This document shows positions 17,820 through 27,113 of a DNA stretch of 64,000 bases, one piece after another. Position numbers and translations under genes: made by a program. How positions within the stretch are numbered: the stretch's first letter is position 1; the number at the start of each line of letters is the position of its first letter. Source of the stretch: Bacteroidales bacterium (lineage in GTDB: Bacteria; Bacteroidota; Bacteroidia; Bacteroidales; Tenuifilaceae); contig JACJXD010000011.1 in NCBI GenBank assembly GCA_020636845.1, positions 13,226-77,225 on the forward strand, written 5' to 3'. The notes under the pieces were generated by a model that searched no databases, was not told the DNA's origin, and was given only the letters and a program-made list of their open reading frames with translations.

Positions 17820-18587
17820 ATGAATTTGAATGTTAAAAATCCTTTGGCTGTTATCGATTTGGAGACAACCGGAATAGATGTTGTGCGAGACAGAATTGTA
17901 GAAATAGCCGTATTAAAGGTAACTCCGGATGGTAATCAGGATATGAAGATTCGAAGAATTAATCCTGAAATGCCTATACCTCCAGAATCTACTGCTATTC
18001 ATGGTATTACCGACGATGATGTTAAGGATGCTCCAACTTTTAAGGAAGTTGCTAAGTCGTTGGCCAATTTTATAGAGGGATGCGATTTTGCTGGTTTTAA
18101 CTCTAACCGTTTCGATTTTCCTTTACTTGCCGAAGAGTTTTTAAGGGCAGAAGTGGATATCGACCTTAAAAAGCGTAAGTTCATCGATGTGCAGACAATT
18201 TTTCATAAGATGGAGAAAAGAACGTTGGGTGCAGCGTATAAGTTTTACTTGGATAAAGATTTGGAGAATGCTCATAGTGCAGGTGCCGACACAATGGCTA
18301 CATACGAAATTTTGTGTGCTCAACTTGACAGGTATTCCGAATTAAAAAACGATGTGGCATTTTTATCGGAGTTTAGTTCTTTTAACCGTAATGTAGATTA
18401 CTTAGGGCGTATTGTTTTGGACGATAATGGGGTAGAGACTTTTAACTTTGGCAAACATAGAGGCAAGCCAGTGGTCGAAGTTTTAAAAAAGGAACCCAGC
18501 TATTACTCGTGGATGATGAATGGCGATTTTCCGCTTTACACAAAGAAGGTGCTTACTACAATTTACTTAGGTATTAAGAATAAATAG
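17820..18587 (+). CDS. DnaQ-like 3'-5' exonuclease with C-terminal DUF3820-like domain
   Basis: A 255-residue DEDDh exonuclease: Exo I DLETTG (residues 13-18), HGITDDDV, Exo II FNSNRFDFPLL near residue 90, and Exo III HSAGADTMATYEI near residue 145-157. The last 60 residues hold NFGKHRGKPV and SYYSWMMNGDFP, like the DUF3820 domain found after many exonucleases of Bacteroidota. It could proofread as polymerase III epsilon or act in repair. It follows dnaN after that gene's terminator. Confidence 0.88.
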   Translation: MNLNVKNPLAVIDLETTGIDVVRDRIVEIAVLKVTPDGNQDMKIRRINPEMPIPPESTAIHGITDDDVKDAPTFKEVAKSLANFIEGCDFAGFNSNRFDFPLLAEEFLRAEVDIDLKKRKFIDVQTIFHKMEKRTLGAAYKFYLDKDLENAHSAGADTMATYEILCAQLDRYSELKNDVAFLSEFSSFNRNVDYLGRIVLDDNGVETFNFGKHRGKPVVEVLKKEPSYYSWMMNGDFPLYTKKVLTTIYLGIKNK

Positions 18588-18656
18588 AAATAAGGTTTGA
18601 TGTTTTGAAAGTTGGGATATTTTAAGTTTATTTCAGTTAATTTTAAATTCGTTTAA

Positions 18657-19409
18657 ATGGCATTAATAGAAAAAATACGCAAGCAAGGAGATTTCTTGTT
18701 TCGTTATCGTAGTTACTTTCCATTGCTTTTTTTATTAGCTGGAATATTCATTTTTGTTTACAACGTTTACTATAACAATTACAGTTACTCTTCGTGGTAC
18801 TACTGGGTATGTTTTGGCGTTAGTTTTTTTGGTTTGGCTATTCGCGGGCTTACCATTGGTTATGTTCCCAAAAATACTTCCGGACGAAATACTCAACGTC
18901 AGGTAGCCGATGTTGTAAACACTACCGGAATGTATTCGCTTGTAAGGCACCCGCTTTACTTTGGTAACTTTTTTATGTGGTTCGGATTGGCCTTGCTAAC
19001 GCAAAATATTTGGTTTATTTTGTTTTTTATAGTTGTTTTTTGGTTGTACTACGAACGAATTATGTATGCCGAAGAATTTTTCCTAAGGGAGAAATTCGGA
19101 GAGTTATATACGAACTGGGCAGACAGTGTTCCAACATTTATTCCGAGAATCAAAGGATGGAAGTCTCCGAAAACTTTCTTTTCTTTCAAAAATGTGGTTA
19201 AAAGGGAAGCGCTGGGATTGTTCAAGTTAGTTTTGATATTCTTCCTGTTTCAGTATTTGTACGATTTTATTGCATCGCGCTGCAACGATTTTTCCTTAAG
19301 TTATTGGGGAAAGGTTTGGCTAATAATTCTTATTGTTACTACTGTTTTCTACCTAACTATTAGAACAATACGAAAAAACTCTCATTTACTAGATGTAGAA
19401 GGACGTTAA
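18657..19409 (+). CDS. Isoprenylcysteine-carboxylmethyltransferase-family membrane protein
   Basis: A 250-residue integral membrane protein with about five to six helices. The family core is YSLVRHPLYFGNFFMWFGLAL (fragment SLVRHPLYFGNFFMWFG) and YYERIMYAEEFFLREKFGELY, matching the RHPxYxG and ExxL...G..Y...V motifs of ICMT/PEMT methyltransferases that bind S-adenosylmethionine at the membrane face. Relatives methylate isoprenyl-proteins, phospholipids or lipid A. The substrate here is unknown. It precedes an FAA-hydrolase gene by 22 nt. Confidence 0.8.
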   Translation: MALIEKIRKQGDFLFRYRSYFPLLFLLAGIFIFVYNVYYNNYSYSSWYYWVCFGVSFFGLAIRGLTIGYVPKNTSGRNTQRQVADVVNTTGMYSLVRHPLYFGNFFMWFGLALLTQNIWFILFFIVVFWLYYERIMYAEEFFLREKFGELYTNWADSVPTFIPRIKGWKSPKTFFSFKNVVKREALGLFKLVLIFFLFQYLYDFIASRCNDFSLSYWGKVWLIILIVTTVFYLTIRTIRKNSHLLDVEGR

Positions 19410-19431
19410 ACAGTAAATTAAAGCACAATAG

Positions 19432-20043
19432 GTGAAAATTATTTGTATTGGAAGAAATTACAGGGAACATGCGAAGGAGATGAAATCCGAGATACCGCAA
19501 GTCCCTGTTTTTTTTATGAAACCCGATACGGCACTCTTAAGAAATAATCAGCCGTTTTATTATCCCGATTTTACAAAGGAGTTGAATTACGAGTTGGAGG
19601 TTGTTTTACGAATCAACCGTTTGGGACGTAATATTAGTAAACGGTTTGCCAATCGATATTACGATGCGTTAACGTTGGGCATCGATTTTACTGCACGCGA
19701 TTTGCAACAGGAGTGCAAGCAAAAAGGTCTTCCGTGGGAAAAGGCAAAGGCTTTTGACTATTCTGCACCAATTGGCGATTTTATTCTTAAGGATGAATTT
19801 CCTGATATATTCAATATCGATTTTCGTCTTGAAATTAATGATGAAGTAGTACAAAAAGGCAATACTTCCGATATGATCTTTTCGTACGATGAACTAATAT
19901 CTTACGTATCGAGTTTTGTAACTTTTCGAACCGGCGATTTGCTTTTTACCGGAACGCCGGCAGGTGTAGGAAAAGTTAATATTGGCGATAGGTTGAAAGC
20001 CTATATGGGTGATAAACTAATGCTCGATTTTTTTGTAAAGTAA
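19432..20043 (+). CDS. Fumarylacetoacetate-hydrolase-family protein
   Basis: A 203-residue protein starting at a GTG (19432), the only start that gives the family N-terminus KIICIGRNYREHAKEM. Motifs: VPVFFMKPDTAL, NYELEVVLRI (metal-binding ExE), and LLFTGTPAGVG at the C-terminus. Members hydrolyse or decarboxylate acylpyruvates or similar 2-oxoacids with Mg. The length matches the single-domain FAHD1-like type. It ends directly against a convergent flavoprotein gene with no space for a terminator. Confidence 0.9.
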   Translation: MKIICIGRNYREHAKEMKSEIPQVPVFFMKPDTALLRNNQPFYYPDFTKELNYELEVVLRINRLGRNISKRFANRYYDALTLGIDFTARDLQQECKQKGLPWEKAKAFDYSAPIGDFILKDEFPDIFNIDFRLEINDEVVQKGNTSDMIFSYDELISYVSSFVTFRTGDLLFTGTPAGVGKVNIGDRLKAYMGDKLMLDFFVK

Positions 20044-21327
20044 CTATTCCTTGGCGTTTAGAATGTATTCGCCTGCCGATTTCCCTGCTAACCAACCGGT
20101 GGAAAATGCTATTTGCAAGTTGTAGCCTCCTGTATTTCCCGAAAGGTCGATTACTTCACCGGCAAAAAATAGTCCGCTACATAATTTCGACATCATTGTT
20201 TGGCTTTCGATTTCCGACAAGGAAATGCCTCCTGCAGTTACTATTGCCTCCGGCCACGAGCGGTATCCTGTCATTTTAAACTCCAATTGCTTTAATAGTT
20301 TAACAAGCGTTTTCCGTTCCCCTGCTTTCAGTTGTGCGGCGTGCATTTTGGGGTTTACTCCTATAGTTTTGACAAGTTCTTTTGCAAGAGCCATTGGTAA
20401 AAGGCCTTTAAGCAGGTCGTTGACGCTGGTATAACCGGGTTTCGAAATGTCACGTTGAATTCTTGCCTCCAGTTTTTGTTCGCTTAGCGCTGGTTTCAAA
20501 TCTATACGAATGGTAACGTGTTGGCCGGAAATAAAACTATCTATAGCCTGAAGGCTTAACTTTAAAATTGTAGGACCGCTTAAACCGTGTTCGGTTAGTT
20601 CAAGTTCTCCAAAATCAGAAGCAATAGTCTTTTCACCTATACCAATAGATACTTGCGTATTGCGTAAAGTAAGTCCTTTGCAGGTTAGGAAGGTGGGGGA
20701 TGTTTCTAGTCCGGTTAGCGATGGGCGTAAATCAACAATGGAGTGCCCGGCTTGCTGCGCAAATTTGTAGCCATCGCCGGTAGATCCGGTTGCCGGATAC
20801 GATTTTCCTCCCGTTGCCACTATTACCGCTTTTGCCGATATTTTAATGGGCTTACTATTGTCTTTAATGAAAACTTCTACTCCATTAATTGTTCCATTTT
20901 CAATTAATAGTGATGTTGCCTCGCAAAAGGGGAATATGTCAACTTTCTGTTTTTTTGCCCATTTTATTAATGTTTCTGCAACATCCCATGCTTTGCCCGA
21001 AGCAGGAAAAACTCGTTGTCCTCGTTCTTCCACTGTTTTTAGTCCGTTTTCTTCAAGCAATCGAATTATATCGACATTAAAAAATTCCCCAAAGGCTTTT
21101 TTTAAAAAGCGTGGATTGGGTTTAATTGCACCGAAAAAGTCGTTGTAACCCTTGGTATTGGTAATATTGCACCTGCCTTTTCCCGTAATACGTAGTTTGC
21201 GTGCGGGCTTTTCCATCTTTTCTAAAAGGGCAACGGATAAACCCATCGATGAACATTTGCCTGCGGCAAGAATTCCTGCCGGACCTGCGCCTATTACAAC
21301 AACGTCGTAGTTGGATTTTGGTATCAT
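20044..21327 (-). CDS. HI0933/BaiN-type flavoprotein
   Basis: A 427-residue FAD-dependent oxidoreductase of the HI0933 (BaiN/RdsA) family. The N-terminal Rossmann motif VVIGAGPAGILAA, GKGRCNITNT, ATGGKSYPATGSTGDGY and a C-terminal GEVIDLSGNTGGYNLQIAF are diagnostic. I chose the ATG at 21327; an upstream in-frame TTG at 21330 adds one residue. BaiN acts in bile-acid dehydroxylation in one gut organism, but the family is widespread and its usual role is not settled. It follows the HD-domain gene by 3 nt on the same strand. Confidence 0.9.
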   Translation of the reverse strand: MIPKSNYDVVVIGAGPAGILAAGKCSSMGLSVALLEKMEKPARKLRITGKGRCNITNTKGYNDFFGAIKPNPRFLKKAFGEFFNVDIIRLLEENGLKTVEERGQRVFPASGKAWDVAETLIKWAKKQKVDIFPFCEATSLLIENGTINGVEVFIKDNSKPIKISAKAVIVATGGKSYPATGSTGDGYKFAQQAGHSIVDLRPSLTGLETSPTFLTCKGLTLRNTQVSIGIGEKTIASDFGELELTEHGLSGPTILKLSLQAIDSFISGQHVTIRIDLKPALSEQKLEARIQRDISKPGYTSVNDLLKGLLPMALAKELVKTIGVNPKMHAAQLKAGERKTLVKLLKQLEFKMTGYRSWPEAIVTAGGISLSEIESQTMMSKLCSGLFFAGEVIDLSGNTGGYNLQIAFSTGWLAGKSAGEYILNAKE

Positions 21328-21330
21328 CAA

Positions 21331-22188
21331 CTATAAAATAAAGGTTGAGTTTACATTTAGTTCGCTGCTTAACTTTTTAAAAAAGCATAGCGGATAAGAA
21401 GCCGTGAACAAATTAGTTGCCTCTTTTATGGTGGATTCTATATTCATTTTTTTCATGATTAGCGATTCTACAATAAAGTTGTAAACACTAATTGTACTGT
21501 CGGCTGCTTCTGTATTTGATGCAATATCGGAATCAAGTTTTGTAAAAAAATCGAAGGTTGTTTGGTACCTTTCCTTTTGTTGGTCGGCAAATCGATGCAA
21601 CGACGAATAAGTATTGGTAAAGTTCGCAAATCTGTTTCTTAGGTTAAGCGCCACTTTTTTGGGAAGTTCTTGTAATGGCGTTTGGCGTAATGCGTAAATT
21701 TCAATATAGCGGTAAATCCCAATTGTTCCCAAAGCATCTAAATCGTCGGCAGTAGAAACAAGCCTGTTTAGTTTTATCATGTCCAGTGGACTTGAAATTG
21801 GTGTAGTTCGTATTGCTTTAGAGTCGTGTTCTTTTATTGCGTTAAAAATTTGCTCTGCAGAAGTTTTGCTTATTGTTGGGAAATAGTGTGCATTTTCTTT
21901 GAAGAGTAAAGCTCCTTGTAGTCCGTGTTCTTCGCCTATGTTAACAGTTAACCCGGTGTCGTGGAAAAAACAGGCGATTAGTGCATTTTCAATTAGAGCA
22001 TCGTTGATTGTTAATCCTGCTTGTTGTAGTTCGGCCAGCATACTTTTACAATGTAGCCAAACCCTGATATGGTGATTTACGTCGTGGGAGGGAAGATGTA
22101 CGTTTGCGTAAATGGCGTTGAGGATGCTAATTAGTTTAGAAATATTTTGTTGCTCAACTTTATTTATTCTTTTTAAGAGATCATCCAT
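21331..22188 (-). CDS. HD-domain phosphohydrolase-like protein
   Basis: A 285-residue protein from the ATG at 22188. A longer in-frame reading to 22263 is rejected because it would run through a terminator hairpin at 22219-22251. HD-superfamily features: DVNHHIRVW near residue 37-45, ACFFHDTGLTVNIGEEH near 70-88, and a later SPLDMIKLNRLVSTADDLDALG with the distal aspartate. Members hydrolyse phosphate esters of nucleotides. The substrate is unknown. It is translationally close to the downstream flavoprotein gene. Confidence 0.8.
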   Translation of the reverse strand: MDDLLKRINKVEQQNISKLISILNAIYANVHLPSHDVNHHIRVWLHCKSMLAELQQAGLTINDALIENALIACFFHDTGLTVNIGEEHGLQGALLFKENAHYFPTISKTSAEQIFNAIKEHDSKAIRTTPISSPLDMIKLNRLVSTADDLDALGTIGIYRYIEIYALRQTPLQELPKKVALNLRNRFANFTNTYSSLHRFADQQKERYQTTFDFFTKLDSDIASNTEAADSTISVYNFIVESLIMKKMNIESTIKEATNLFTASYPLCFFKKLSSELNVNSTFIL

Positions 22189-22218
22189 TATTTGGTTGTT
22201 TAAGGTGCTAAAATATAA

Positions 22219-22251
22219 AAAAGCAGGATAATTTTTAACTATCCTGCTTTT
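22219..22251. terminator. Terminator between the 86-aa protein and HD genes
   Basis: A perfect 12-bp stem AAAAGCAGGATA / TATCCTGCTTTT with a 9-nt loop, T-rich on both sides. On the minus strand it ends the 22276-22536 gene and thereby places the start of the next gene downstream of it. Confidence 0.85.
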
Positions 22252-22275
22252 ACGTGTATGCAATAATAAAAGTAT

Positions 22276-22536
22276 TTACACCATCTCCTTCGATTTTTCT
22301 ATAATTTCGTTTGCCATGTCAAGTATCGTTGTGTCATCGAGCGTGACAATGCCACCATCAGGCCCTTGTTCGTGATGAAACCCTACGGCTTCCCCAACTT
22401 TGTAGTTAGTACCACCAAAATAATTGCGGACAGTTTCAACGTTAACGTTCAACCTGTCCGCAATTATCTGCATGCTCCCGTCAGGAAGGCTATCTTTAAC
22501 CTTCCTGAGTTCATTAAATGTGATTATTTTATTCAT
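22276..22536 (-). CDS. Small helix-turn-helix-like protein
   Basis: An 86-residue protein. Residues 15-45 (PDGSMQIIADRLNVNVETVRNYFGG) form a clear helix-turn-helix-like pattern, as in small DNA-binding proteins conserved in Bacteroidota. The acidic C-terminal half (GPDGGIVTLDDTTILDMANEIIE) could serve for dimerisation. It is monocistronic, ended by the hairpin at 22219. Target and role are unknown. Confidence 0.75.
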   Translation of the reverse strand: MNKIITFNELRKVKDSLPDGSMQIIADRLNVNVETVRNYFGGTNYKVGEAVGFHHEQGPDGGIVTLDDTTILDMANEIIEKSKEMV

Positions 22537-22747
22537 AACTAAAGCGATTTTAAATTTATAAACATCTAAATATAATTTTTTTTAATCAAAAAGTAAAACT
22601 CATTTAGCTTAATTTCGGATTTTTTATTAAAGTTATTCCCACATATATTTAAACGATAAATTGAGTTAGATGTTCTTAATTTTACAGTTAATTTTATTGC
22701 GTTTTAGTACATATTGATGGGTATTTATTTACCGTATTGATAATTAA

Positions 22748-22755
22748 TATATTTG
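22748..22755 (+). promoter_or_regulatory. -7 box before the HAD phosphatase gene
   Basis: TATATTTG matches TAnnTTTG, 25 nt before the start. No good -33 box at the usual spacing. Confidence 0.45.
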
Positions 22756-22780
22756 ACGATTTAGGACACTTTGGGTAGTT

Positions 22781-23614
22781 ATGAATTTTGATGATAGTAT
22801 AGTGGTAACCGATTTAGATGGATCGTTGTTGAACGATTGGGGGAGTTATAGTTCTCGGGATGTAGAAACGTTAAACTATTTGGGCGAAAAAGGGGTGATA
22901 CGTGTTATTGCTACAGGCCGTTCGGTTTACTCCTTTTCAAAGGTTATCCCGAACGATTTTCCCATAGATTATTTGGTGTTTTCGTCCGGTGCGGGTGTTA
23001 TAAAGTGGAGCACTAAGGAACTTGTTCATACCAACGAGTTGCCGGCTGTTATGGTGAATAGGGTTATTAAAATACTATTGCAGGAGAAAATCGATTTTAT
23101 GCTTCATGATCCGATTCCTTTAAACCATTGTTTCCAATTTTATAAATCGGGAAATAATAACCCCGATTTCGAAAGAAGAATTAACGTTTATCAGGATTAT
23201 GCTTCTCCGTTGATTGTTGGTGTTGATTACCCCGATCCGGCTTCGCAGTTTGTAGCCATTCTTCCGAAGGATTATGAAGATTTCAACAGGCTTAGACAAA
23301 CTGTTGAAATTTGTGGTGTAAAGGTTATCAGGGCAACGTCGCCTTTGGATGGCGAATCTATTTGGATGGAGGTATTCCCTAAAGGAATATCTAAAGCGTC
23401 TGGAATTCGGTTTATTCGTGATTTATCGAAAATTGAAGATGGAAAGTTGGTTGTTATTGGAAACGATTTCAACGACATTGACATGCTCGACATAGCCAGC
23501 CATCCGTTTGTAGTTGATAACGCTCCCAACGAGTTAAAGGATAAGTACATGAAAACACTATCGAACAACGCATCGGGCTTTTCGAATGCGGTAACTCAGG
23601 TATTCAACTTTTAG
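22781..23614 (+). CDS. HAD-superfamily (Cof-type) phosphatase
   Basis: A 277-residue haloacid-dehalogenase hydrolase. Motif I is VTDLDGSLLND (nucleophile D11 by count), motif II is VIATGRS, and motif IV is VVIGNDFNDIDML. The cap insertion between motifs II and III makes it a Cof/C2-cap type, which usually dephosphorylates sugar phosphates or flavin and pyridoxal phosphates. The substrate cannot be assigned. It ends 6 nt from a convergent gene. Confidence 0.88.
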   Translation: MNFDDSIVVTDLDGSLLNDWGSYSSRDVETLNYLGEKGVIRVIATGRSVYSFSKVIPNDFPIDYLVFSSGAGVIKWSTKELVHTNELPAVMVNRVIKILLQEKIDFMLHDPIPLNHCFQFYKSGNNNPDFERRINVYQDYASPLIVGVDYPDPASQFVAILPKDYEDFNRLRQTVEICGVKVIRATSPLDGESIWMEVFPKGISKASGIRFIRDLSKIEDGKLVVIGNDFNDIDMLDIASHPFVVDNAPNELKDKYMKTLSNNASGFSNAVTQVFNF

Positions 23615-23620
23615 TGAATG

Positions 23621-24136
23621 CTACAGAAAATCCTTTACCTCTTTTTTTAAAAAGTCAATAGCAAGATTTGTTGGATTAACATCCAACGAGGAGTATGTTT
23701 CAAGAATTGTCTGGCTTAAATCCAACGCGGAATCATTAGCCACTATTTTGTCCGAGCAAATGTTTATGAGTTTTGTAATATTCTCCTTTGCATTCTTTAC
23801 CATTTCCCAAGCCTCGTTGCTAACGTAAAGTTGTTGCGAAAGGTTGTGTTCCCATTCAGCTCTGATATTAGCCAAAATAGCCGTATGTAAATCGGAAGCC
23901 AGCATACCTTTTTGCGTAACTCTGATGATAATCGATTCTGGCGAAATTCTTTCCAAGAATAAAATTAGTCGTTCGTACGCTTGGAGTTTAAGCGGAAGAG
24001 TAATTTTATCGTTACTAAATGCAAGTTCAGTTCTTCTGCGGCTTGCATCGTTTTTTACCATTGCTCGAAGAGCTAAATATCCAGCTAAAAAAACAAGAAG
24101 CGATGGAATTAAAATTTTTAACAAATCGACCCACAT
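23621..24136 (-). CDS. Membrane-anchored unknown protein
   Basis: A 171-residue protein with one N-terminal membrane helix (about 7-27), then a soluble, mostly helical domain with RRRTELAFSNDKITLPLKLQAYERLILFLERI (fragment LPLKLQAYERLILFLERI). The same pattern occurs in uncharacterised Bacteroidota proteins. No catalytic motif is seen. It is divergent from the aminotransferase gene at 24239. Confidence 0.7.
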   Translation of the reverse strand: MWVDLLKILIPSLLVFLAGYLALRAMVKNDASRRRTELAFSNDKITLPLKLQAYERLILFLERISPESIIIRVTQKGMLASDLHTAILANIRAEWEHNLSQQLYVSNEAWEMVKNAKENITKLINICSDKIVANDSALDLSQTILETYSSLDVNPTNLAIDFLKKEVKDFL

Positions 24137-24182
24137 TAGCTAATGTTTTTACATGATTTTAGCGTTTATGCTAAAGATTCTA

Positions 24183-24190
24183 TATTTTTG
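24183..24190 (+). promoter_or_regulatory. -7 box before the aminotransferase gene
   Basis: TATTTTTG matches TAnnTTTG, about 48 nt before the start. The -33 region is only T-rich. Confidence 0.4.
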
Positions 24191-24238
24191 AACTCTAAAA
24201 TTACAAAATTTTTTTGTACAAAGTAAAAACATCATATA

Positions 24239-25432
24239 ATGGAAAAAGTTTCGTCTAGGATTGCGGCTTTAGCCGAATCGCAAACAATTGCAATGTCTCA
24301 AAAATCAAGGGATCTAATCGCCCAAGGTATCGACGTAATAAATCTTAGCGTTGGGGAACCCGATTTTTTTACACCTGATTTTATTAAAGAGGCAGCCAAA
24401 AAAGCAATTGACGAAAATTATTCGTTTTATCCGCCGGTTGCCGGGTATAAGGATTTACTTGAAGCAATTAGCGGAAAGTTGAAGCGTGAAAACGGATTAG
24501 ACTATAAAACGGACCAAATTGTAGTTTCGGCAGGAGCAAAGCACAGCTTGTCGAACGTATTACTTTCCCTTGTAAATGCTGGCGACGAGGTTATTGTTCC
24601 GGCACCTTACTGGGTTAGTTACGTTGAGTTAATTAAATTGGCCGAAGGGAAAAGTGTTGTGCTTGAAACAGGTATTGATACGGATTTTAAGGTTACTCCG
24701 GAGCAGTTGGAAAAGTCAATTACTCCTAAATCTAAAGTATTTATGCTTTGTTCGCCTTCGAATCCTACGGGGAGCGTTTATAGCCGTGATGAACTGTTGG
24801 CTATTGCCCGTGTTTTGGAAAAACATCCCGATATTTTTATTATTTCCGATGAAATTTATGAGCATATAAACTTTATTGGGAAGCACGAAAGTATTGCTCA
24901 ATTCGATTTTATTCGCGACAGGGTAATAATTATTAATGGGGTGTCGAAGGGGTATGCCATGACAGGATGGCGACTAGGCTTTTTGGCGTCGGCAAAGTGG
25001 ATTGCAAAGGCTTGTAGCAAACTACAGGGACAGCAGACTTCGGGAGTGTGCAGTATTGCACAAAAAGCCGCAGTGGCCGCTTTTAATTCAAATGGAGAAT
25101 CTACGGTAAAAATGAAAGAGGCATTTCAGCGCCGTAGAGATTTGATGGTTGATGGTATATCGGCTATAAAAGGATTTCGTTTGAATAAGCCACAAGGTGC
25201 ATTTTATATTTTCCCCGAAGTTTCGGATATTTTAGGGAAATCGTTCAATGGCGAACCCATTAAAACATCGAACGACTTGGCAATGTACCTGTTGAATCAG
25301 GCACATGTGGCGGTAGTTCCGGGTAGTGCATTTGGTGCTCCAAACTATGTTAGGTTTTCGTATGCAACTTCCGATGAAAAACTGAAAGAGGCAATTGTTC
25401 GTATCCGAAAGGCCATAGACCAGTTAAAGTAA
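24239..25432 (+). CDS. Class I pyridoxal-phosphate aminotransferase (aspartate-type)
   Basis: A 397-residue fold-type I aminotransferase. Residues visible: NLSVGEPDFFTP, the PLP-phosphate stretch GAKHSLSNVLLSL, PYWVSY, the substrate-binding SPSNPTGSVY, ISDEIYEHI, and the Schiff-base lysine in NGVSKGYAMTGWRLG near residue 237. FVRFSYA-type arginine (YVRFSYATSDE) near the C-terminus binds the alpha-carboxylate. The subgroup is AspC-like of Bacteroidota and thermophile type; exact specificity is uncertain. It has its own promoter and terminator. Confidence 0.9.
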   Translation: MEKVSSRIAALAESQTIAMSQKSRDLIAQGIDVINLSVGEPDFFTPDFIKEAAKKAIDENYSFYPPVAGYKDLLEAISGKLKRENGLDYKTDQIVVSAGAKHSLSNVLLSLVNAGDEVIVPAPYWVSYVELIKLAEGKSVVLETGIDTDFKVTPEQLEKSITPKSKVFMLCSPSNPTGSVYSRDELLAIARVLEKHPDIFIISDEIYEHINFIGKHESIAQFDFIRDRVIIINGVSKGYAMTGWRLGFLASAKWIAKACSKLQGQQTSGVCSIAQKAAVAAFNSNGESTVKMKEAFQRRRDLMVDGISAIKGFRLNKPQGAFYIFPEVSDILGKSFNGEPIKTSNDLAMYLLNQAHVAVVPGSAFGAPNYVRFSYATSDEKLKEAIVRIRKAIDQLK

Positions 25433-25456
25433 ACGTATATCTAATTTAGAATATAA

Positions 25457-25498
25457 AAACATCGGATTACATACATTTTGTAAGCCGATGTTTTATTT
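25457..25498 (+). terminator. Terminator after the aminotransferase gene
   Basis: Stem AAAACATCGG(A)TTAC / GTAA(G)CCGATGTTTT with one A-G mismatch and a 9-nt loop, followed by a T-rich stretch. Confidence 0.75.
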
Positions 25499-25602
25499 AG
25501 CAAGGGTTGCATCGAATTAGATTGCTTTTTATTTTTGATGCGATTTTTTTGATAGATTATATTATTGCAGTAAATTCAATTTACGATTGTAAAAACAGAA
25601 GG

Positions 25603-26646
25603 ATGAGATCTAAAATCAACATAAAAAAATTAGCAACAATATTAGGATTAGTAGGTTTATTGATAGGTATATGCCTTCAGGTTAATTACTATTTTATATA
25701 CATTAAAAGCAATGTTGGCGTGACCAAGGAAACGCTTATATTTATTCCTACGGGTTCCGACTTCCCTGATGTGGTAAGTATTTTAACAGCCGACAGTATC
25801 ATAAAAAATGTTGAAAGTTTCAAAAAAGTTGCACTGCGTAAAGGGTATGTAAATAATGTAAAACCAGGGTGTTATGGCATAAAACCAAAAATGGGGAATC
25901 GCGATATTGTTGGAATGTTGCTTAGAGGAATTCAAAAACCGGTTAGGGTTACATTTAACAGTGCCAGGACAATAGAAATATTGGCTCAACGCATATCGCA
26001 GCGTATCGAGGCAGATTCTGCTTCGATTGTTAATTACTTTTTGAATTCGGACAACGCAAAGGAGTATGGCTTTGATGAAAATACCTTTATTTCGATGCTT
26101 ATTCCAAATACTTATGAGTTTTACTGGAATACCGATGCTAAAAGTTTTGCACAGCGCATGAGGCAGGAGTACGATAAATTTTGGAACAACGAGCGTAGGG
26201 TTAAGGCCGATAAGTTGAAGTTAACACCGGTACAAGTTTCTATTTTGGCATCTATTCTCGATGAGGAGACAAACTATCGATTGGAAATGCCTACCATTGC
26301 TGGCGTATATTTGAATAGGCTACGTAAAGGTATTCCTTTACAAGCCGATCCTACAATAAAGTATGCTATTGGTGATTTTTCTATCAGGAGAGTGCTTTCG
26401 AAGCAGTTAAAAGTCGATTCGCCTTACAATACTTACAAGTATGCCGGGTTACCTCCCGGTCCAATTAGAATCCCATCGGTTATTGCTATCGATGCCGTGT
26501 TAAATGCCGAAAACCATAAGTACTTATATTTCTGTGCGAGTGTCGATAAGCCGGGAAGGCACGATTTCTCGAGAACATTACTCGAGCATAACAGGAAAGC
26601 CGATGCTTACCGCAGGTCGTTAAATCGAGGTAGAATTTACAGGTAA
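25603..26646 (+). CDS. mltG: Endolytic murein transglycosylase MltG
   Basis: Cleaves nascent peptidoglycan glycan strands at the membrane. From the ATG at 25603 (preceded by AGAAGG) the protein has 347 residues; a longer in-frame version has an unlikely extension. It has one N-terminal membrane helix (about 8-30), a LysM-like subdomain and the YceG core: FISMLIPNTYEFYW, ILASILDEETN with the catalytic glutamate, GVYLNRLRKGIPLQADPT, SPYNTYKYAGLPPGPI and FCASVDKPGRHDFS. All family motifs are intact. Confidence 0.94.
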   Translation: MRSKINIKKLATILGLVGLLIGICLQVNYYFIYIKSNVGVTKETLIFIPTGSDFPDVVSILTADSIIKNVESFKKVALRKGYVNNVKPGCYGIKPKMGNRDIVGMLLRGIQKPVRVTFNSARTIEILAQRISQRIEADSASIVNYFLNSDNAKEYGFDENTFISMLIPNTYEFYWNTDAKSFAQRMRQEYDKFWNNERRVKADKLKLTPVQVSILASILDEETNYRLEMPTIAGVYLNRLRKGIPLQADPTIKYAIGDFSIRRVLSKQLKVDSPYNTYKYAGLPPGPIRIPSVIAIDAVLNAENHKYLYFCASVDKPGRHDFSRTLLEHNRKADAYRRSLNRGRIYR

Positions 26647-26666
26647 TACGTTCGAAAAAGGCTATG

Positions 26667-27098
26667 TTAAAATTGAAGCGTGTTTAAGTCACGAATAATA
26701 TAAATGTCGTAATCGCCTAAGTATTGGAAACCAAATTGTTTATATAGATTTAAAGCGGCTTTGTTTTCTTTATGTACTTCGAGTTTAACCTGATATCCTT
26801 TATCTTTCACAAATTTAAGTGATTCTGTACATAGCATTTTTCCGATACCTTTGCGTTGAAAATCGGGGTGTACTCCAAAGTGATGAAGGTGAATTCGCCT
26901 TCCGTCGAACGTCATCCAGCTGGTTCCTATAACCTTATTCTCCTGATTTACCGCAACAAGCAATTTACCTCCCATGGCAATACTTCGTAGGATAGTATCG
27001 AGGTTGTCTCCTCGGGCAGGATTTCCAATGTTGGTTAATTGCCAAACATCTGTAACCCCTTCGTAATCGCCGGGAGTAAAATCTCTAATAGCAATCAT
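26667..27098 (-). CDS. GNAT-family acetyltransferase
   Basis: A 143-residue N-acetyltransferase. The acetyl-CoA-binding motif A is VHPDFQRKGIGKMLC (Q/RxxGxG/A form) and the C-terminus has KENKAALNLYKQFGFQYLG. The substrate is unknown. It is 15 nt upstream of the stop of the NfeD-like gene on the same strand in map order and convergent with mltG. Confidence 0.85.
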   Translation of the reverse strand: MIAIRDFTPGDYEGVTDVWQLTNIGNPARGDNLDTILRSIAMGGKLLVAVNQENKVIGTSWMTFDGRRIHLHHFGVHPDFQRKGIGKMLCTESLKFVKDKGYQVKLEVHKENKAALNLYKQFGFQYLGDYDIYIIRDLNTLQF

Positions 27099-27113
27099 TA
27101 TGTTGTAAGTTAA

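Noticed and set aside
21331..22263. Longer HD-domain protein starting at 22263
   Set aside because: The extension would be translated through a 12-bp terminator stem; the ATG at 22188 gives a normal N-terminus.
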